DNA of 64,000 nucleotides from Candidatus Manganitrophaceae bacterium (GCA_012960925.1 DUAG01000002.1:62001-126000), one strand, 5' to 3'; counted from the first letter of the stretch, positions 18,609 through 28,910 are shown. Translations and numbers: made by a program. The notes: generated by a model from the sequence alone, not told the origin.

Positions 18609-20839
18609 AAACTCCTGATCAGAAAACCGCACCCTCCCATCCGTTGACCGACGAAGAACTACAGAAGGTCAAGACCCTCCTGGGCCGCGAGCCGAATCAA
18701 ACGGAGTTGGCGATTTTTTCAGTAATGTGGAGCGAGCATTGCAGCTACAAGAGCTCCAAAGTTCACCTGAAGCGTTTTCCAACCGAAGGCGAAGCAGTCC
18801 TTCATGGACCGGGAGAAAACGCCGGCGTGGTGGATATTGGTGAGGGCTGGGTTGCCGTCTTCAAGATCGAAAGTCATAACCACCCCTCTTTTATCGAACC
18901 CTACCAGGGGGCGGCGACCGGTGTCGGTGGAATTCTCCGTGATATCTTTACGATGGGTGCCAGACCCATTGCCCTCCTCAACTCCCTTCGCTTTGGGCCG
19001 CTTGAAAATCCGAAGAATCGCTATCTCCTGGAACATGTGGTGGCAGGTATTGCCGGTTATGGCAATTGTATCGGCGTACCAACTGTGGGTGGGGAGATCT
19101 GCTTTAATGAGATCTACTCGAAAAACCCCCTTGTGAATGTCTTCTGTTTAGGGATTGCGAAACGGGAGGATATTGTCACAGCGGCAGCCGGCGGCGTCGG
19201 GAATCCGCTGATCTATGTCGGCTCCAGGACCGGTCGGGACGGCATACATGGCGCGACCATGGCGAGCGCGGAGTTGACCCAGTCCGCGGAGAAACGGCAT
19301 ACCGTTCAGGTCGGAGATCCTTTTACAGAAAAACTTCTTTTAGAAGCCTGTCTCGAACTGATGAAAAAAGAGTGGGTTGTTGGCATTCAGGATATGGGTG
19401 CAGCCGGATTGACCAGCTCAGCTGCCGAGATGGCTGATCGGGGTGAGGTCGGGCTGGACATTGATGTCTCGCATGTTCCCCGCCGAGAAGAGGGCATGAC
19501 GCCGGAAGAGGTGATGATCTCGGAGTCTCAGGAAAGGATGCTCCTGGTGGTCCGGAAGGGAAAAGAGACGGAAGTGGCGGAGATATTTGAGAAATGGGAT
19601 CTCGACATGTCGGTCATCGGACAGGTAACGGAGGACCGTTTTCTGACCATAAGAGAGGGCGATCGCGTTGTGGCCCGTATCCCGGTAGCGGCCCTGACCG
19701 CTGAGGCGCCGGTCTACAACCGGCCGATAATGCAGCCGCGTTTCCAGGAGTTCATTCAGTCACTCAATATGGATGCCATCCAGGAACCGAAGTCCTATTC
19801 GGATGCTCTCCTTGCACTTCTCGATTCCCCCGCCCTGGCGAGCAAAGAGTGGGTTTACCAACAGTATGATCACATGGTGCGGACAAATACCGTTATCGGG
19901 CCCGGCGCGGGTGCAGCTGTGATTCGCTTGAAAGGCAGCAATCGGGCATTGGCCATGACCGTGGATGGCAATAGCGGTTATTGTCTTTTGAATCCCTATT
20001 ATGGCGGAGCAATCGCGGTCGCGGAAGCGGCGCGAAACCTGGTTTGTGTCGGGGCAAAGCCGATCGCGCTGAGCGACTGCCTCAACTTTGGAAATCCGGA
20101 ACGCCCGGAGACTATGTGGCATTTTGCTGCCGTGATTGAGGGGATGAGCGATGCCTGTAAAAATTTCAATGTCCCCGTGATCAGCGGGAATGTCAGTTTT
20201 TACAATGAGTCCAAGGACCTCGGGATTTATCCGACGCCTGTTGTCGGGATGGTCGGACTGATCGAGGATGTCCGGACGGTGCTGACTGCCGGATTCAAGG
20301 TACCAGATGAGAAGATCGTTCTGATTGGCGAAACCCTGGATGAACTTGGTGGAAGTGAATATCTGAAGGTCCTTCACTCTCAGGAGCGAGGCTACCCCCC
20401 CATGCTACATTTTGATAAAGAAAAGGGACTCCACGATCTGATTCTAAAAGCGGCCGGAGAAAACCTCTTGAGTTCTGCCCACGATTGTTCCGAGGGCGGG
20501 CTCGCGGTGGCCCTGGCAGAATCATGCCTCTTGTCCCCCATATCCGTGGGTGCTATCATTAGACTTGAACCGGTTTCAATCCGGATGGATGCTTATTTGT
20601 TCAGCGAGTCACAGTCCCGTGTTATTGTTACGGTAAAGAAAGAGGATCTTCCCCGATTGCAGGAACTGATCGCTGAAATGTCGCTCTCCGCCTCCGTTTT
20701 AGGCCTTACAGGAGGGTCTGCCCTGGATATTCAGGGTGAAGGTTTCTCTGGATCGGTCATTCATCTCCCCCTGGAGAAGATGAGGGAGGTTCATTCAAAG
20801 GGTCTCAAAAAGTTTTTTCAGGATGTTGAAAATGGATGA
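18605..20839 (+). CDS. purL: FGAM synthase subunit PurL (small type)
   Basis: 744 residues, the length of the small PurL that works with separate PurS and PurQ; it turns FGAR into FGAM using ATP and ammonia. Landmarks: [12 protein letters not shown] near residue 40, [19 protein letters not shown] near 90, and the second half with GNVSFYNES and [16 protein letters not shown]. Start overlaps the purQ stop; the end overlaps the purF start by 17 bases, so purQ-purL-purF are co-translated. Confidence 0.97.
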   Translation: MKTPDQKTAPSHPLTDEELQKVKTLLGREPNQTELAIFSVMWSEHCSYKSSKVHLKRFPTEGEAVLHGPGENAGVVDIGEGWVAVFKIESHNHPSFIEPYQGAATGVGGILRDIFTMGARPIALLNSLRFGPLENPKNRYLLEHVVAGIAGYGNCIGVPTVGGEICFNEIYSKNPLVNVFCLGIAKREDIVTAAAGGVGNPLIYVGSRTGRDGIHGATMASAELTQSAEKRHTVQVGDPFTEKLLLEACLELMKKEWVVGIQDMGAAGLTSSAAEMADRGEVGLDIDVSHVPRREEGMTPEEVMISESQERMLLVVRKGKETEVAEIFEKWDLDMSVIGQVTEDRFLTIREGDRVVARIPVAALTAEAPVYNRPIMQPRFQEFIQSLNMDAIQEPKSYSDALLALLDSPALASKEWVYQQYDHMVRTNTVIGPGAGAAVIRLKGSNRALAMTVDGNSGYCLLNPYYGGAIAVAEAARNLVCVGAKPIALSDCLNFGNPERPETMWHFAAVIEGMSDACKNFNVPVISGNVSFYNESKDLGIYPTPVVGMVGLIEDVRTVLTAGFKVPDEKIVLIGETLDELGGSEYLKVLHSQERGYPPMLHFDKEKGLHDLILKAAGENLLSSAHDCSEGGLAVALAESCLLSPISVGAIIRLEPVSIRMDAYLFSESQSRVIVTVKKEDLPRLQELIAEMSLSASVLGLTGGSALDIQGEGFSGSVIHLPLEKMREVHSKGLKKFFQDVENG

Positions 20840-22265
20840 ATCACATCTCGATAAGCTCCACGAAGAGTGCGCCATCGTTGGCATTTACGGCCATCCGGAG
20901 GCCGGAAATCTGGCCTATCTCGGCCTTTATGCCTTGCAGCATCGTGGGCAGGAGGCGAGTGGGATCGTGTCTACCGATGGAAAGGTCTTTTATCAAGAAA
21001 AGGGGACCGGACTAGTTGCCGATATCTTCTCACAGGACCGTCTGAAACGACTCAAGGGCAGCGCGGCAATTGGGCACAATCGTTATTCGACAACCGGGGA
21101 ATCCCTCCTGGAAAATGTTCAACCCATCCTGGTCAATTACGCCTTGGGGACCCTTTCGATGGTTCACAACGGTAATCTGATCAACGCTAATTTTTTACGG
21201 GATGAGTTGGAGGCCTATGGCGCAATTTTCCAATCGACGATGGACAGCGAGGTCATTATTCACCTCATTGCCCATTCGAGACAGAGACGGCTTGTCGATC
21301 GCATTACTGAGACCCTGAGGCGTGTCAGGGGAGCATATTCTCTCATCTTTCTTTCCGAAGAAGGCATGGTGGGTGTTCGTGATCCCTACGGTGTCCGTCC
21401 CCTTGCCCTTGGGAAGATGAAAGACGGATATGTCCTTGCCTCTGAAACCTGTGCCTTTGATCTGATTGAAGCCGAGTACATTCGTGATGTTGAACCGGGA
21501 GAGATTATCCGGATTAATAATCAGGAAATCACCTCGGTGAAGCCTTTTGACTCGGCGCCCAACGCGCAATGTGTTTTTGAATATGTCTATTTCTCAAGAC
21601 CGGACAGTCGTATTTTCAACCGGGGTGTTTATGCAATTCGAAAACGTCTGGGAAAGGAGTTGGCTGCCGAGAGTCATGTGAATGCCGATCTCGTGGTTCC
21701 GGTGCCGGATTCGGGTGTTCCGGCGGCCCTGGGGTATGCCGAGGCCTCCCAGATTCATTATGACATCGGCCTGATTCGTAACCACTATGTGGGAAGGACC
21801 TTTATTGAGCCGCAACAATCGATTCGCCACTTCGGCGTTAAGATTAAATTGAATGCGGTGCAGGAGGTTCTGGAGGGGAAGCGTGTTGTCGTTGTGGATG
21901 ATTCACTTGTTCGGGGGACCACCAGCCGGAAGATTGTCAAAATGATACGGGCGGCGGGAGCAAAGGAGATCCATATGCGGATCAGTTCACCTCCAATTGT
22001 TTCTCCCTGTTTTTATGGAATTGATACACCCACACGTCAGGAACTGGTTGCGTCCAGCCATGATCTGGAGGAGATCCGCAAGTATATCACGGCCGACAGT
22101 CTGTCCTATCTTTCAATGGAGGGGATGTTTCGGGCTGTTTACAATTCTGAATCGGGTGAAAACAAGCATTTTTGTACGGCCTGTTTTACAGAAAATTATC
22201 CGATTCCCTTTACCGGACAAGAGCTTATTCAGTTGGGGCTTTTCGAAAAGGAAGAAGGCGCGTAG
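20823..22265 (+). CDS. purF: Amidophosphoribosyltransferase
   Basis: 480 residues, the committing step of purine synthesis: PRPP plus glutamine to phosphoribosylamine. A short propeptide precedes the catalytic Cys of CAIVGIYG (residue 17 from this ATG; a second ATG three codons in is also possible), which must be exposed by cleavage. The PRPP-binding loop [14 protein letters not shown] is near residue 358. Cysteines in [17 protein letters not shown] and FCTACF fit the four ligands of the Fe-S cluster seen in Bacillus-type enzymes. It closes the purine group; downstream genes are convergent. Confidence 0.96.
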   Translation: MLKMDESHLDKLHEECAIVGIYGHPEAGNLAYLGLYALQHRGQEASGIVSTDGKVFYQEKGTGLVADIFSQDRLKRLKGSAAIGHNRYSTTGESLLENVQPILVNYALGTLSMVHNGNLINANFLRDELEAYGAIFQSTMDSEVIIHLIAHSRQRRLVDRITETLRRVRGAYSLIFLSEEGMVGVRDPYGVRPLALGKMKDGYVLASETCAFDLIEAEYIRDVEPGEIIRINNQEITSVKPFDSAPNAQCVFEYVYFSRPDSRIFNRGVYAIRKRLGKELAAESHVNADLVVPVPDSGVPAALGYAEASQIHYDIGLIRNHYVGRTFIEPQQSIRHFGVKIKLNAVQEVLEGKRVVVVDDSLVRGTTSRKIVKMIRAAGAKEIHMRISSPPIVSPCFYGIDTPTRQELVASSHDLEEIRKYITADSLSYLSMEGMFRAVYNSESGENKHFCTACFTENYPIPFTGQELIQLGLFEKEEGA

Positions 22266-22362
22266 CCTGTCCGTTCACCCGCCAGGGGCCAGCCGGTCTT
22301 ACGGCGTATAATCATTTTCTGCGCTCCTCGCGCTCCGCTTCGCTATTTTTTATTATACAGGA
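22266..22362. repeat. Inverted-repeat region between convergent genes
   Basis: GTATAAT (about 22306) is complementary to ATTATAC (22352-22358) around a core with CTGCGCTCCTCGCGC, which resembles the family A core. The stretch separates purF from the convergent HAMP gene and can serve as a two-way terminator. It also includes the last codons of the HAMP gene. Weakly defined. Confidence 0.35.
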
Positions 22363-23003
22363 GAGCCTGTTCTGTGATTGTTTTCAGTTGGGCTGGGGGA
22401 GAGAGCAGACGTAAATCCGCTCGTGTGGTTTTCGAGTTTTTCAACCAGGTGGTGGAGCGTCTTCAGGGTTTGATCTGACCCGCGTCCATCATTTTTTTCG
22501 AGTGTAAGGGAAATAGAGATGAGTTCATCTCGTATATACGCATGGAACTCTTCACCGGACCGCGTTATTTTTGTGAGTTTATTTCCCAATTCATTCAGGA
22601 CAAGTTCTACTTCCCTTAAGTGATCTCTTTTCCGCAACTTGGTGGTGACGAAGTTGCCCTGTATAAATTCTCTTATATTCTTCCTGAGCTGGTAAGCAGG
22701 CCCGATGATACGGTGCGAGGAATAGATGGACTGGATACCCATTGCAATTGAGACAATGATGACGGCAGGCCAGAGCCTTTGATGAAGCTGGAGAACCAAC
22801 GTAGAGATCCATTCCAGTTGTTCAAGATTCTCGGAGGCGTCCATTTCAAGGTAAAGGGGGAAGAAGACAATGAAACCCAGAAGAAGAGAATACGAAACCA
22901 TTGAAATGATAACGGTTAATGCGGACTTTAATTGGCGGTTTGGTTCAATTAAGATTTTTTTACGCCGATTGTCTTTTTTTCTTTTCTTTTCTGTATTCTG
23001 CAT
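22353..23003 (-). CDS. Two-TM membrane protein with HAMP-like region
   Basis: 216 residues. A lysine/arginine-rich cytoplasmic start (KKRKKDNRRKK) is followed by a membrane helix (about 29-52), a short periplasmic loop, a second helix (about 76-96), and then a HAMP-like stretch beginning with HRIIGPAYQLRKNI. There is no kinase, GGDEF or methyl-accepting domain after it; the chain ends in a helical tail. The last dozen codons enter the inverted-repeat region, so the C-terminus may be altered. A sensor-like adaptor is inferred. The prepilin gene upstream on the same strand may be its transcription partner. Confidence 0.65.
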   Translation of the reverse strand: MQNTEKKRKKDNRRKKILIEPNRQLKSALTVIISMVSYSLLLGFIVFFPLYLEMDASENLEQLEWISTLVLQLHQRLWPAVIIVSIAMGIQSIYSSHRIIGPAYQLRKNIREFIQGNFVTTKLRKRDHLREVELVLNELGNKLTKITRSGEEFHAYIRDELISISLTLEKNDGRGSDQTLKTLHHLVEKLENHTSGFTSALSPSPTENNHRTGSPV

Positions 23004-23084
23004 GATGAGTAACCTTTTGTGTTTTAAATAAGGTGAGTAGAACGCTCTCCTGCCATATTATGTTGAGAAGATCACCATTTTTCC

Positions 23085-23597
23085 TCAGAGCTTAGGACTG
23101 GTTGCATTGGCTGTTTTCCCCTGTTCGAATCGGGCCACGCCGGTCTCGTCAATATAAAACCACCGACGGTCTGTACTTAGATCAACCGGTTCGGCTCTTG
23201 CAAACCATTCACCCTGTTGTTTCTGAAGTGTGATGAGGTAGTTTTCCAGTATTCGTTGTTGATCTCCCACTTCTGTGATGTTGTTGTTGTATTTTTTAGG
23301 CAGGCTTCCTGTTTTCTCTAGATCCTCAAATTCTCTGGTGTACCCATCGTCAAAAAAACGATACTCTGTTTGTGCCTTATTGATATACCTCAGATAGACA
23401 ATAACACTGGTTTCGCGGGTCTTCTGGATAAAGTTACTGTATAAAACAGTTCCAATGGAAGAAATTATCCCGATAATGGTCACAACGATCATAAGTTCTA
23501 CTAAGGTAAAGCCGGCGGAATCCGACAAAATCCCTCTTGCACGTTTCCATAAAGGGAGGTCCTTTTTTTGGGAAGAGTTTCTCTTTACACGTATCAA
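23085..23597 (-). CDS. Type IV prepilin-like protein
   Basis: 170 residues. After a basic leader of about 30 residues comes the class III signal SAG|FTLVELMIVVTIIGI, with Gly at the cleavage site, Phe+1 and Glu+5, as in pilins and pseudopilins. The rest is a small globular domain with a WFYIDETGVARFE end. No other pilus or type II secretion gene is in the window, so this is a lone minor-pilin or pseudopilin gene. A TATAAT-like -10 box lies about 150 bases upstream on the minus strand, without a clear -35. Confidence 0.8.
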   Translation of the reverse strand: MIRVKRNSSQKKDLPLWKRARGILSDSAGFTLVELMIVVTIIGIISSIGTVLYSNFIQKTRETSVIVYLRYINKAQTEYRFFDDGYTREFEDLEKTGSLPKKYNNNITEVGDQQRILENYLITLQKQQGEWFARAEPVDLSTDRRWFYIDETGVARFEQGKTANATSPKL

Positions 23598-23819
23598 TTG
23601 TACTCTGTCTTAAAGTCATGAACAGGCAATTGGAGAACCCCCTGATGATACGGAAGTTCTTCAATGAATGGGGGTCATTTTTATAAAGTGGGATGAAGAA
23701 GCCAGTAAACACACCGACCTTTCAGCCTTTTCAACCAACATTAGGTAATAATTATACCAGATACTTTGGAAATGGCGAGTTTGTCTGGGTGCGGAGGGGG
23801 ATATCTGAGGACGGAGATC

Positions 23820-24434
23820 TTAGGGGTAGAGCCGGTCGATTGTCCACTTTCTATCCTCGCGGGTGTAAAGTACACGGTCATGCAGCCGGTCTTCTTTTGC
23901 CGTCCAGAATTCAATCTTTTCTGAAATGATGCGGAATCCGGACCAGAATGGCGGACGGGGGACATCTTCTCCTACAAATTTTTCTTCGTATATTTTTATG
24001 CGTTTTTCAAGTTCGGACCGGTCTGAGAAAGGCGCGCTCTGTCTGGAGGCCCATGCCCCGATCTGCGTGCCGCGGGGCCGGGTTGCAAAGTAGGCATCGG
24101 CTTCCGCATGGCTCACCTGTGCGACTAGCCCTTCAATCCGCACCTGCACATTGAGTTGAGGCCAATAGAAACAAAGAGCGGCATACGGGGTGGTGCTCAT
24201 CTCCTTCCCCTTCCGGCTTTCCAGGTTTGTATAAATAACAAAGCCGCAGTCATCAAAGTCTTTGAGTAGGACCACGCGTGCCGATGGCTTCCCACCCGAC
24301 CCCGTTGTGGCGAGGGTGCAGGCCGTTGCATCATACGGAAATGTATTCTTTGCCACCTCAAAAACAGCAGTGAATCGTGCTATCGGGTCTGAGGATTCTT
24401 TCATGTGATCAGCGATTCCGGTCAATTCCTTCAT
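23820..24434 (-). CDS. pdxH: Pyridoxamine 5'-phosphate oxidase
   Basis: 204 residues, standard length. An FMN enzyme that oxidises pyridoxine or pyridoxamine phosphate to pyridoxal phosphate. Family pattern: ACTLATTGSGGKPSARVVLLKDFDDCGFVIYTNLESRKG (FMN-binding arm), WPQLNVQVRIEG and the C-terminal WSGFRIISEKIEFW...RLHDR...W...RLYP. It starts only 8 bases after mutS and is probably co-transcribed with it. pdxJ, on the same strand about 8 kb away, makes its substrate. Confidence 0.95.
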   Translation of the reverse strand: MKELTGIADHMKESSDPIARFTAVFEVAKNTFPYDATACTLATTGSGGKPSARVVLLKDFDDCGFVIYTNLESRKGKEMSTTPYAALCFYWPQLNVQVRIEGLVAQVSHAEADAYFATRPRGTQIGAWASRQSAPFSDRSELEKRIKIYEEKFVGEDVPRPPFWSGFRIISEKIEFWTAKEDRLHDRVLYTREDRKWTIDRLYP

Positions 24435-24442
24435 GGTTTATT

Positions 24443-27127
24443 TTACTCTTCTTTCACCTGTTTCGCCTGGATGGAAAGATCAGCGAGGATTTGAATCGCC
24501 TGTATCGGGGTCATGTTCATTGCGTCAATCTCCCGGAGCGCCTCGACGACGGGGTGCGTGAGCGGTCTTTTTTCGGATTGAGGTGCAGGGGAGAAGAGGT
24601 CGGGCTGTTGTGGTAGGTGGGCATGGATCGGGGCGTCCCAGGATTTTTCTTCCAGTTCCTTCAAGACCTCCTTGGCCCGGCGGATAATTTCGGGAGGGAG
24701 GCCAGCCAATCGTCCGACCTGAATTCCGTAGCTTTTGTCTGCGCCACCTGGAACCATCTTTCTGAGGAAAAGGATTTCATCGTTCCATTCCCGGACGAGG
24801 ATGTGATAATTGCGTATCCCGTCATGCAGGTCGGCCAGTCCGGTCAACTCGTGGTAGTGTGTGGCAAAAAGGGTCCGCGCTCCGAGCTGGTCGGAATGGA
24901 CATACTCCGCAATCGCCCATGCGATACTCATCCCGTCGTAAGTACTTGTTCCGCGTCCGATCTCGTCTAAGAGAATGAGGCTTTTATCGCTTGCGTAGAG
25001 AAGGATCTGTGCCATCTCTGTCATCTCCACCATGAAGGTACTCATGCCTTCTGTGATGGCATCTTGTGCCCCGACACGGGTAAAGATTTGATCAGCCACC
25101 CCAATGGCTGCTTCTTTTGCGGGGACAAAACTTCCCATTTGTGCCATGAGGACGATCAGGGCGATCTGCCGCATATAAGTTGATTTTCCGGCCATATTGG
25201 GGCCAGTCAGGATGAGCATTCGCTGCGATGGCGGTGCAATGAGGGTGTCGTTCGGGATAAAGGGCTGTTTGTCGCCCAGGGCATTGAGTCCCGCCCCCTG
25301 TTCCAGCACAGGATGTCTTCCTTCTAGGATCCGTATCGTCAGGTCATCGTTGACCTCGGGCCGGCAGTAATTATTCTGATGGGCGATTTCGGAGAGGTTA
25401 CTCAGAAGATCAAGCAGCGCGAGTTTCTTCCCCATCTCCTGAATTCGGGCGACCTGCTTAGAGAGTTTCCAGCGAACCACTTCAAAGGCCTCACTTTCTA
25501 GGGACTTGATCTTTTCCGTCGCGCCGGTCAGTTTTTCCTCAATCTCTTTCAACTCCTCAGTAATAAAGCGTTCTGCGTGGGTCAGTGTCTGCTTACGTAT
25601 GTAGTCCAGGGGGACCTTGGACAGTTGCGCTTTGCTGACCTCGATATAGTAGCCGAAGACCCGATTATAGCGAACCTTGAGTGTTTCGATTCCGGTCCGT
25701 CTTCGCTCTCTCTTTTCAATCTCCGTCAGCATCGATCGGCCTTCTTTTTGAAAAAGGCGAAGCGTGTCCAGTTCTTCAGAATAGCCCTCTTTAATAATGC
25801 CCCCTTCCTTGAGAGAGAGTGGCGGTTGGGGGACGATGGTCTGTTCAATCAAGAGGAAGACCTCATCCAGATTGTCCCAGGAGGCGATCATCTCAGCGAT
25901 GAGCGCGGGTTGTTGTTTTGGAGAATGGAAATCCCGCGGTTGTGTGAGTTCTTTCTGAATTTCTGGAAGGCGTCGGGTCGATTCCTTCAGGGCGATGAGG
26001 TCGCGCGGATGGGCTGCCTTTAGACTGATTCGTCCGATGAGGCGCTCAATATCTGCAACCTTCTGGAGTCGCTTTCGAAGTTCTGTCCGAAGAGAAACAT
26101 CCTCAAAAAAATAGCTGAGGGCGTCAAGGCGCTGATTGATCTGTTTCGGTTGGAGCAGGGGGTGAAGAATCCAGTCTTTCAAGAGACGTCCCCCCATGGC
26201 AGTCATCGTTTGATCCAGAAGATGCAGGAGTGTTCCTTCGGTCTTGTCGCGAGTCAGCGGAACCAGATCGAGATGCCGGATGGCCAGGGGATGAATCCGC
26301 ATCAGTTTTTCCGAGGGGATTGGCCGAAGTGAGACAATATTCTCGAGGGCGATCTTTTGTGTTTCCTGTAGATGGGATAGAAGGGCTCCTGCGGCAGTCA
26401 GGCTGAAGCGATCTTCCCCAAGTGAATGGACTGAATGGATTTGAAAGTGTTTTCTTAAGGTTTCTTCCGCCTCTGCCGGGTTGAAGAATTCCGGAGAAGC
26501 CTGGCGAATGGTCCAGGTTTTTTGAAGGAGGCCCACCAGGGTCTCTTTTCCGAGGGCTTGTTTTTCCGGATCACTTGATGGAACGAGAATCTCTTTCGGT
26601 CCGATCTTCAGCAACTCTCCTTTAATTTCGCCCCAGCCTGCGCAGGAGGGGAGCATTCTAAAATCACCCGTGGACAGGTCGAGGCAGGCCAGGCCAATCC
26701 GGGTTTTATGGGAGAGCGGTGATCTGAAATTCCACTTGAGCGCGGCCACATAGTTGTTCTCTTTCGCGGAGAGAAGCTCAGGTTCTATGACCGTTCCGGG
26801 GGTAATGACGCGAACAACTTCGCGTTTTACCAGCCCTTTGGCGGTGGCTGGATCTTCAATTTGTTCACAGATGGCGACAGAGGACCCGGACCGGATCAAC
26901 TTGGCGATATAGCCGGAGGCGGCATGGTAGGGAATACCGCAAAGGGGGATAGGATTGGCGTTGTTCTTATCGCGGGAGGTCAATGTGATCTGAAGAATTT
27001 TGGAGGCAGTGACGGCGTCGTCGAGAAACATCTCATAAAAATCTCCGACACGAAAGAAAAGAATGGCCTCTGGATGACCCTTTTTAATCTCCAGGTACTG
27101 ATTCATTAAAGGGGTGGAAGTGCCCAT
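24443..27127 (-). CDS. mutS: DNA mismatch repair protein MutS
   Basis: 894 residues, a full-length MutS1. It recognises mismatches as a dimer and signals to MutL through its ATPase. The mismatch-reading Phe-x-Glu motif is in VGDFYEMF near residue 30. The C-terminal ATPase has Walker A GPNMAGKSTYMRQ (near 640), STFMVEM and Walker B LILLDEIGRGTSTYDG, followed by a helix-turn-helix dimer region. pdxH follows at once. A family A repeat lies immediately upstream of its start, between it and the lapA-like gene. Confidence 0.97.
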   Translation of the reverse strand: MGTSTPLMNQYLEIKKGHPEAILFFRVGDFYEMFLDDAVTASKILQITLTSRDKNNANPIPLCGIPYHAASGYIAKLIRSGSSVAICEQIEDPATAKGLVKREVVRVITPGTVIEPELLSAKENNYVAALKWNFRSPLSHKTRIGLACLDLSTGDFRMLPSCAGWGEIKGELLKIGPKEILVPSSDPEKQALGKETLVGLLQKTWTIRQASPEFFNPAEAEETLRKHFQIHSVHSLGEDRFSLTAAGALLSHLQETQKIALENIVSLRPIPSEKLMRIHPLAIRHLDLVPLTRDKTEGTLLHLLDQTMTAMGGRLLKDWILHPLLQPKQINQRLDALSYFFEDVSLRTELRKRLQKVADIERLIGRISLKAAHPRDLIALKESTRRLPEIQKELTQPRDFHSPKQQPALIAEMIASWDNLDEVFLLIEQTIVPQPPLSLKEGGIIKEGYSEELDTLRLFQKEGRSMLTEIEKRERRRTGIETLKVRYNRVFGYYIEVSKAQLSKVPLDYIRKQTLTHAERFITEELKEIEEKLTGATEKIKSLESEAFEVVRWKLSKQVARIQEMGKKLALLDLLSNLSEIAHQNNYCRPEVNDDLTIRILEGRHPVLEQGAGLNALGDKQPFIPNDTLIAPPSQRMLILTGPNMAGKSTYMRQIALIVLMAQMGSFVPAKEAAIGVADQIFTRVGAQDAITEGMSTFMVEMTEMAQILLYASDKSLILLDEIGRGTSTYDGMSIAWAIAEYVHSDQLGARTLFATHYHELTGLADLHDGIRNYHILVREWNDEILFLRKMVPGGADKSYGIQVGRLAGLPPEIIRRAKEVLKELEEKSWDAPIHAHLPQQPDLFSPAPQSEKRPLTHPVVEALREIDAMNMTPIQAIQILADLSIQAKQVKEE

Positions 27128-27160
27128 TTTTTATGTTTATTCCTTATTAATTTATACCGT

Positions 27161-27304
27161 CGTAACGGTTCAGCTTGCCTGGATTAAGCTTTAGGGCAAG
27201 GCGCGAGGAGCGGAGAAGAACCGGAGCGTATACCTATACGTGACGATTCGAGCACCACAGCAAGGCCACCGTGGAGAAAAAGACGGGTGAGCTGGACCGT
27301 TACG
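27161..27304 (+). repeat. Family A structured repeat, copy 2
   Basis: 144 bases. Ends CGTAACGGTTCAGCTTGCC and the complement of GGTGAGCTGGACCGTTACG pair at 16 of 19 positions. The core has CAAGGCGCGAGGAGCGGAG, a CGTATA/TATACG hairpin and ATTCGAGCACCACAGCAAGG. The ATG seen in copies 3 and 5 is ACG here (GGAGAAAAAGACGGGTGAG), so no start is donated. Its right end supplies the TAA stop codon of the lapA-like gene on the minus strand. Confidence 0.88.
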
Positions 27305-27638
27305 CATCGTCATGGATCTCCTCTATTGAGGTCGGCGGCAGAGGTGGTGGGACGGATCTGAGGGCCTCAGAGCGAATACGATCCAGATCAATCTCAAGCT
27401 GTTCTATCCTCTTGCCCTGCCTTCGTTGTTCGATCATTGATCGGAGCCATCCGGGAAAGGACATCATCAGGGCGAAGATGGTGCCGAATAAGAATGAGGC
27501 GATGACGATCACATAGACGGGTAGGGGTCCGGTGTCCATTTGCCAGAAGATGGAGAGCGAGATGGTTTGGTCCTGGTTGGAATAGGCAAAGCCAAACAGG
27601 CCGCAAATGACAAGAATCATCAGAATGAGTCTGACCAT
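27300..27638 (-). CDS. lapA: LapA (DUF1049) membrane protein
   Basis: 112 residues: membrane helix at about 3-22, second helix at about 41-63, then a charged coiled-coil tail (QRRQGKRIEQLEIDLDRIRSE), which is the LapA/YciS layout. LapA-type proteins are linked to lipopolysaccharide assembly control in Gram-negatives. The stop codon (TAA at 27300-27302) lies in the terminal inverted repeat of a family A element, so the last residues may have been set by the insertion. It follows the HIT gene by one base. Confidence 0.8.
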   Translation of the reverse strand: MVRLILMILVICGLFGFAYSNQDQTISLSIFWQMDTGPLPVYVIVIASFLFGTIFALMMSFPGWLRSMIEQRRQGKRIEQLEIDLDRIRSEALRSVPPPLPPTSIEEIHDDA

Positions 27639-27639
27639 C

Positions 27640-28122
27640 TTATTTGCCTTTAAAATGGGGTTTGAGGTGGCGGTAAGTTTCGGTCAAGGCTTCCGGGATG
27701 ACACGGCTTTCAGAGAGGACGGTCATGAAGTTGGTGTCTCCTTCCCATCGGGGAACCACATGGAAATGGAGGTGGTCTTCAATCCCGGCGCCCGCGGCTT
27801 TTCCCAAGTTGAGGCCGACATTGACCCCTTCCGGCTGAAAGGCCTTGCGCAGGGCAGCAAGTGATTGCTTGACCATCTGCATGAGATCTTTTAAGACCTC
27901 ATTGGAGAGGTCTTCCAGGGTGTCTGCGTGTTTGTAGGGGCAAACCATGAGATGGCCGTTACTGTAAGGATAAAGGTTCATCATGACAAAACCGGTTTTC
28001 CCTTTCAGGAGGATCAGGTTTGCCTTGTCTTTCTTTTGTTTTGGTTTGTCGCAAAGGATACAACCCAAGGTTTTTTCTCCTCTGATATACGTGATCCTCC
28101 AGGGGGCCCAAAGCTGGTTCAT
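27640..28122 (-). CDS. HIT-family nucleotide hydrolase/phosphorylase
   Basis: 160 residues. The HIT motif HLHFHVVPRW (near residue 118) holds the catalytic histidine triad. A CxxC near the N-terminus (CILCDKP) and the AP-W start MNQLWAPWRITYI place it with the AP4A phosphorylase-like branch (often described as HIT-like with a zinc-binding N-terminus). The likely substrates are dinucleoside polyphosphates or nucleotidyl adducts; the exact one is unknown. Its start overlaps the stop of the uracil-DNA glycosylase gene (ATGA). Confidence 0.9.
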   Translation of the reverse strand: MNQLWAPWRITYIRGEKTLGCILCDKPKQKKDKANLILLKGKTGFVMMNLYPYSNGHLMVCPYKHADTLEDLSNEVLKDLMQMVKQSLAALRKAFQPEGVNVGLNLGKAAGAGIEDHLHFHVVPRWEGDTNFMTVLSESRVIPEALTETYRHLKPHFKGK

Positions 28123-28910
28123 CTTCTTTTCCCCGCGGCCTCATCCGGCACCGGCTTCTTTTTGAGCTCTGCCATGATCAACTGCAGGTCCTCCCAGACA
28201 TGTTTCTTCTGGCTTGGATTCCGAAGCAGGTAGGCCGGGTGAAAGGTTGGCAGCACCTTTATTCCGAAAAAATCGTGAAATTTCCCCCTCAAATCAGAGA
28301 TCCTCTCCTCGGTGGAGAGAAGGGTTTGGGCGGAAAAGGTTCCGAGTGCGCAGATCACCCTCGGGCGGATCGCCGAGATTTGTTGATGGAGAAAAGGACG
28401 GCATGTGGCGATCTCGTCCGGCTTCGGGTTCCGGTTTTCAGGAGGCCGGCACTTCACGATGTTGGCGATATAAACTTCATCTCTGGAGAAGCCCATTGCC
28501 GCAATCATTCGGGTTAGAAGCTGTCCCGCCCGGCCGACAAAGGGCAGGCCCTGAAGGTCTTCGTCTCTGCCGGGTCCTTCACCGACAAAGAGGAGTGAGG
28601 CATGCGGGTTTCCTGTGCCAAAGACTATATTTGTTCGTGTTGAACAGAGCGTACAGCGTTGACAGTCTCCCATCTCCTCCCGAATGGCTTCCAGGGTCAT
28701 GAGCCCGGTTTGAGACGTGGGGTCCGTGGCAATTGGCTCTTTTTTCCCGTCCGCCGATTGTTCTACGGAGCTCTCCTGGGCTGCTGTGCGTTTCCAGGAC
28801 AGGACCCCGTTGTCTTGATACCACTTCAGGCGTGCAACCATCTCTTGTGTGAGTGCCTTGATCTTACCGGACGCCTGGTAATTATTCAGTTCACCCATCT
28901 TTTTTTCCAT
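28119..28910 (-). CDS. Family 4 uracil-DNA glycosylase
   Basis: 263 residues. Residues about 75-260 are the Fe-S uracil-DNA glycosylase core: CQRCTLC near 80, the catalytic region GEGPGRDEDLQGLPFVGRAGQLL, IVKCRPPENRNPKPDE, and FHPAYLLRNP. It removes uracil from DNA. The first seven residues, MEKKMGE, are encoded by a partial family A repeat (28877-28965), as is the start codon; an ATG four codons in (28898) is an alternative start. The N-terminal 70 residues are a poorly conserved extension. It is coupled to the HIT gene downstream. Confidence 0.9.
   Translation of the reverse strand: MEKKMGELNNYQASGKIKALTQEMVARLKWYQDNGVLSWKRTAAQESSVEQSADGKKEPIATDPTSQTGLMTLEAIREEMGDCQRCTLCSTRTNIVFGTGNPHASLLFVGEGPGRDEDLQGLPFVGRAGQLLTRMIAAMGFSRDEVYIANIVKCRPPENRNPKPDEIATCRPFLHQQISAIRPRVICALGTFSAQTLLSTEERISDLRGKFHDFFGIKVLPTFHPAYLLRNPSQKKHVWEDLQLIMAELKKKPVPDEAAGKRR

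Noticed and set aside
27271-27516. Open frame on the plus strand starting in the family A repeat (begins MEKKTGELDRY)
   Set aside because: It runs antisense through the lapA gene with no protein-like features; the similarity of its start to HemH and UDG comes only from the repeat.
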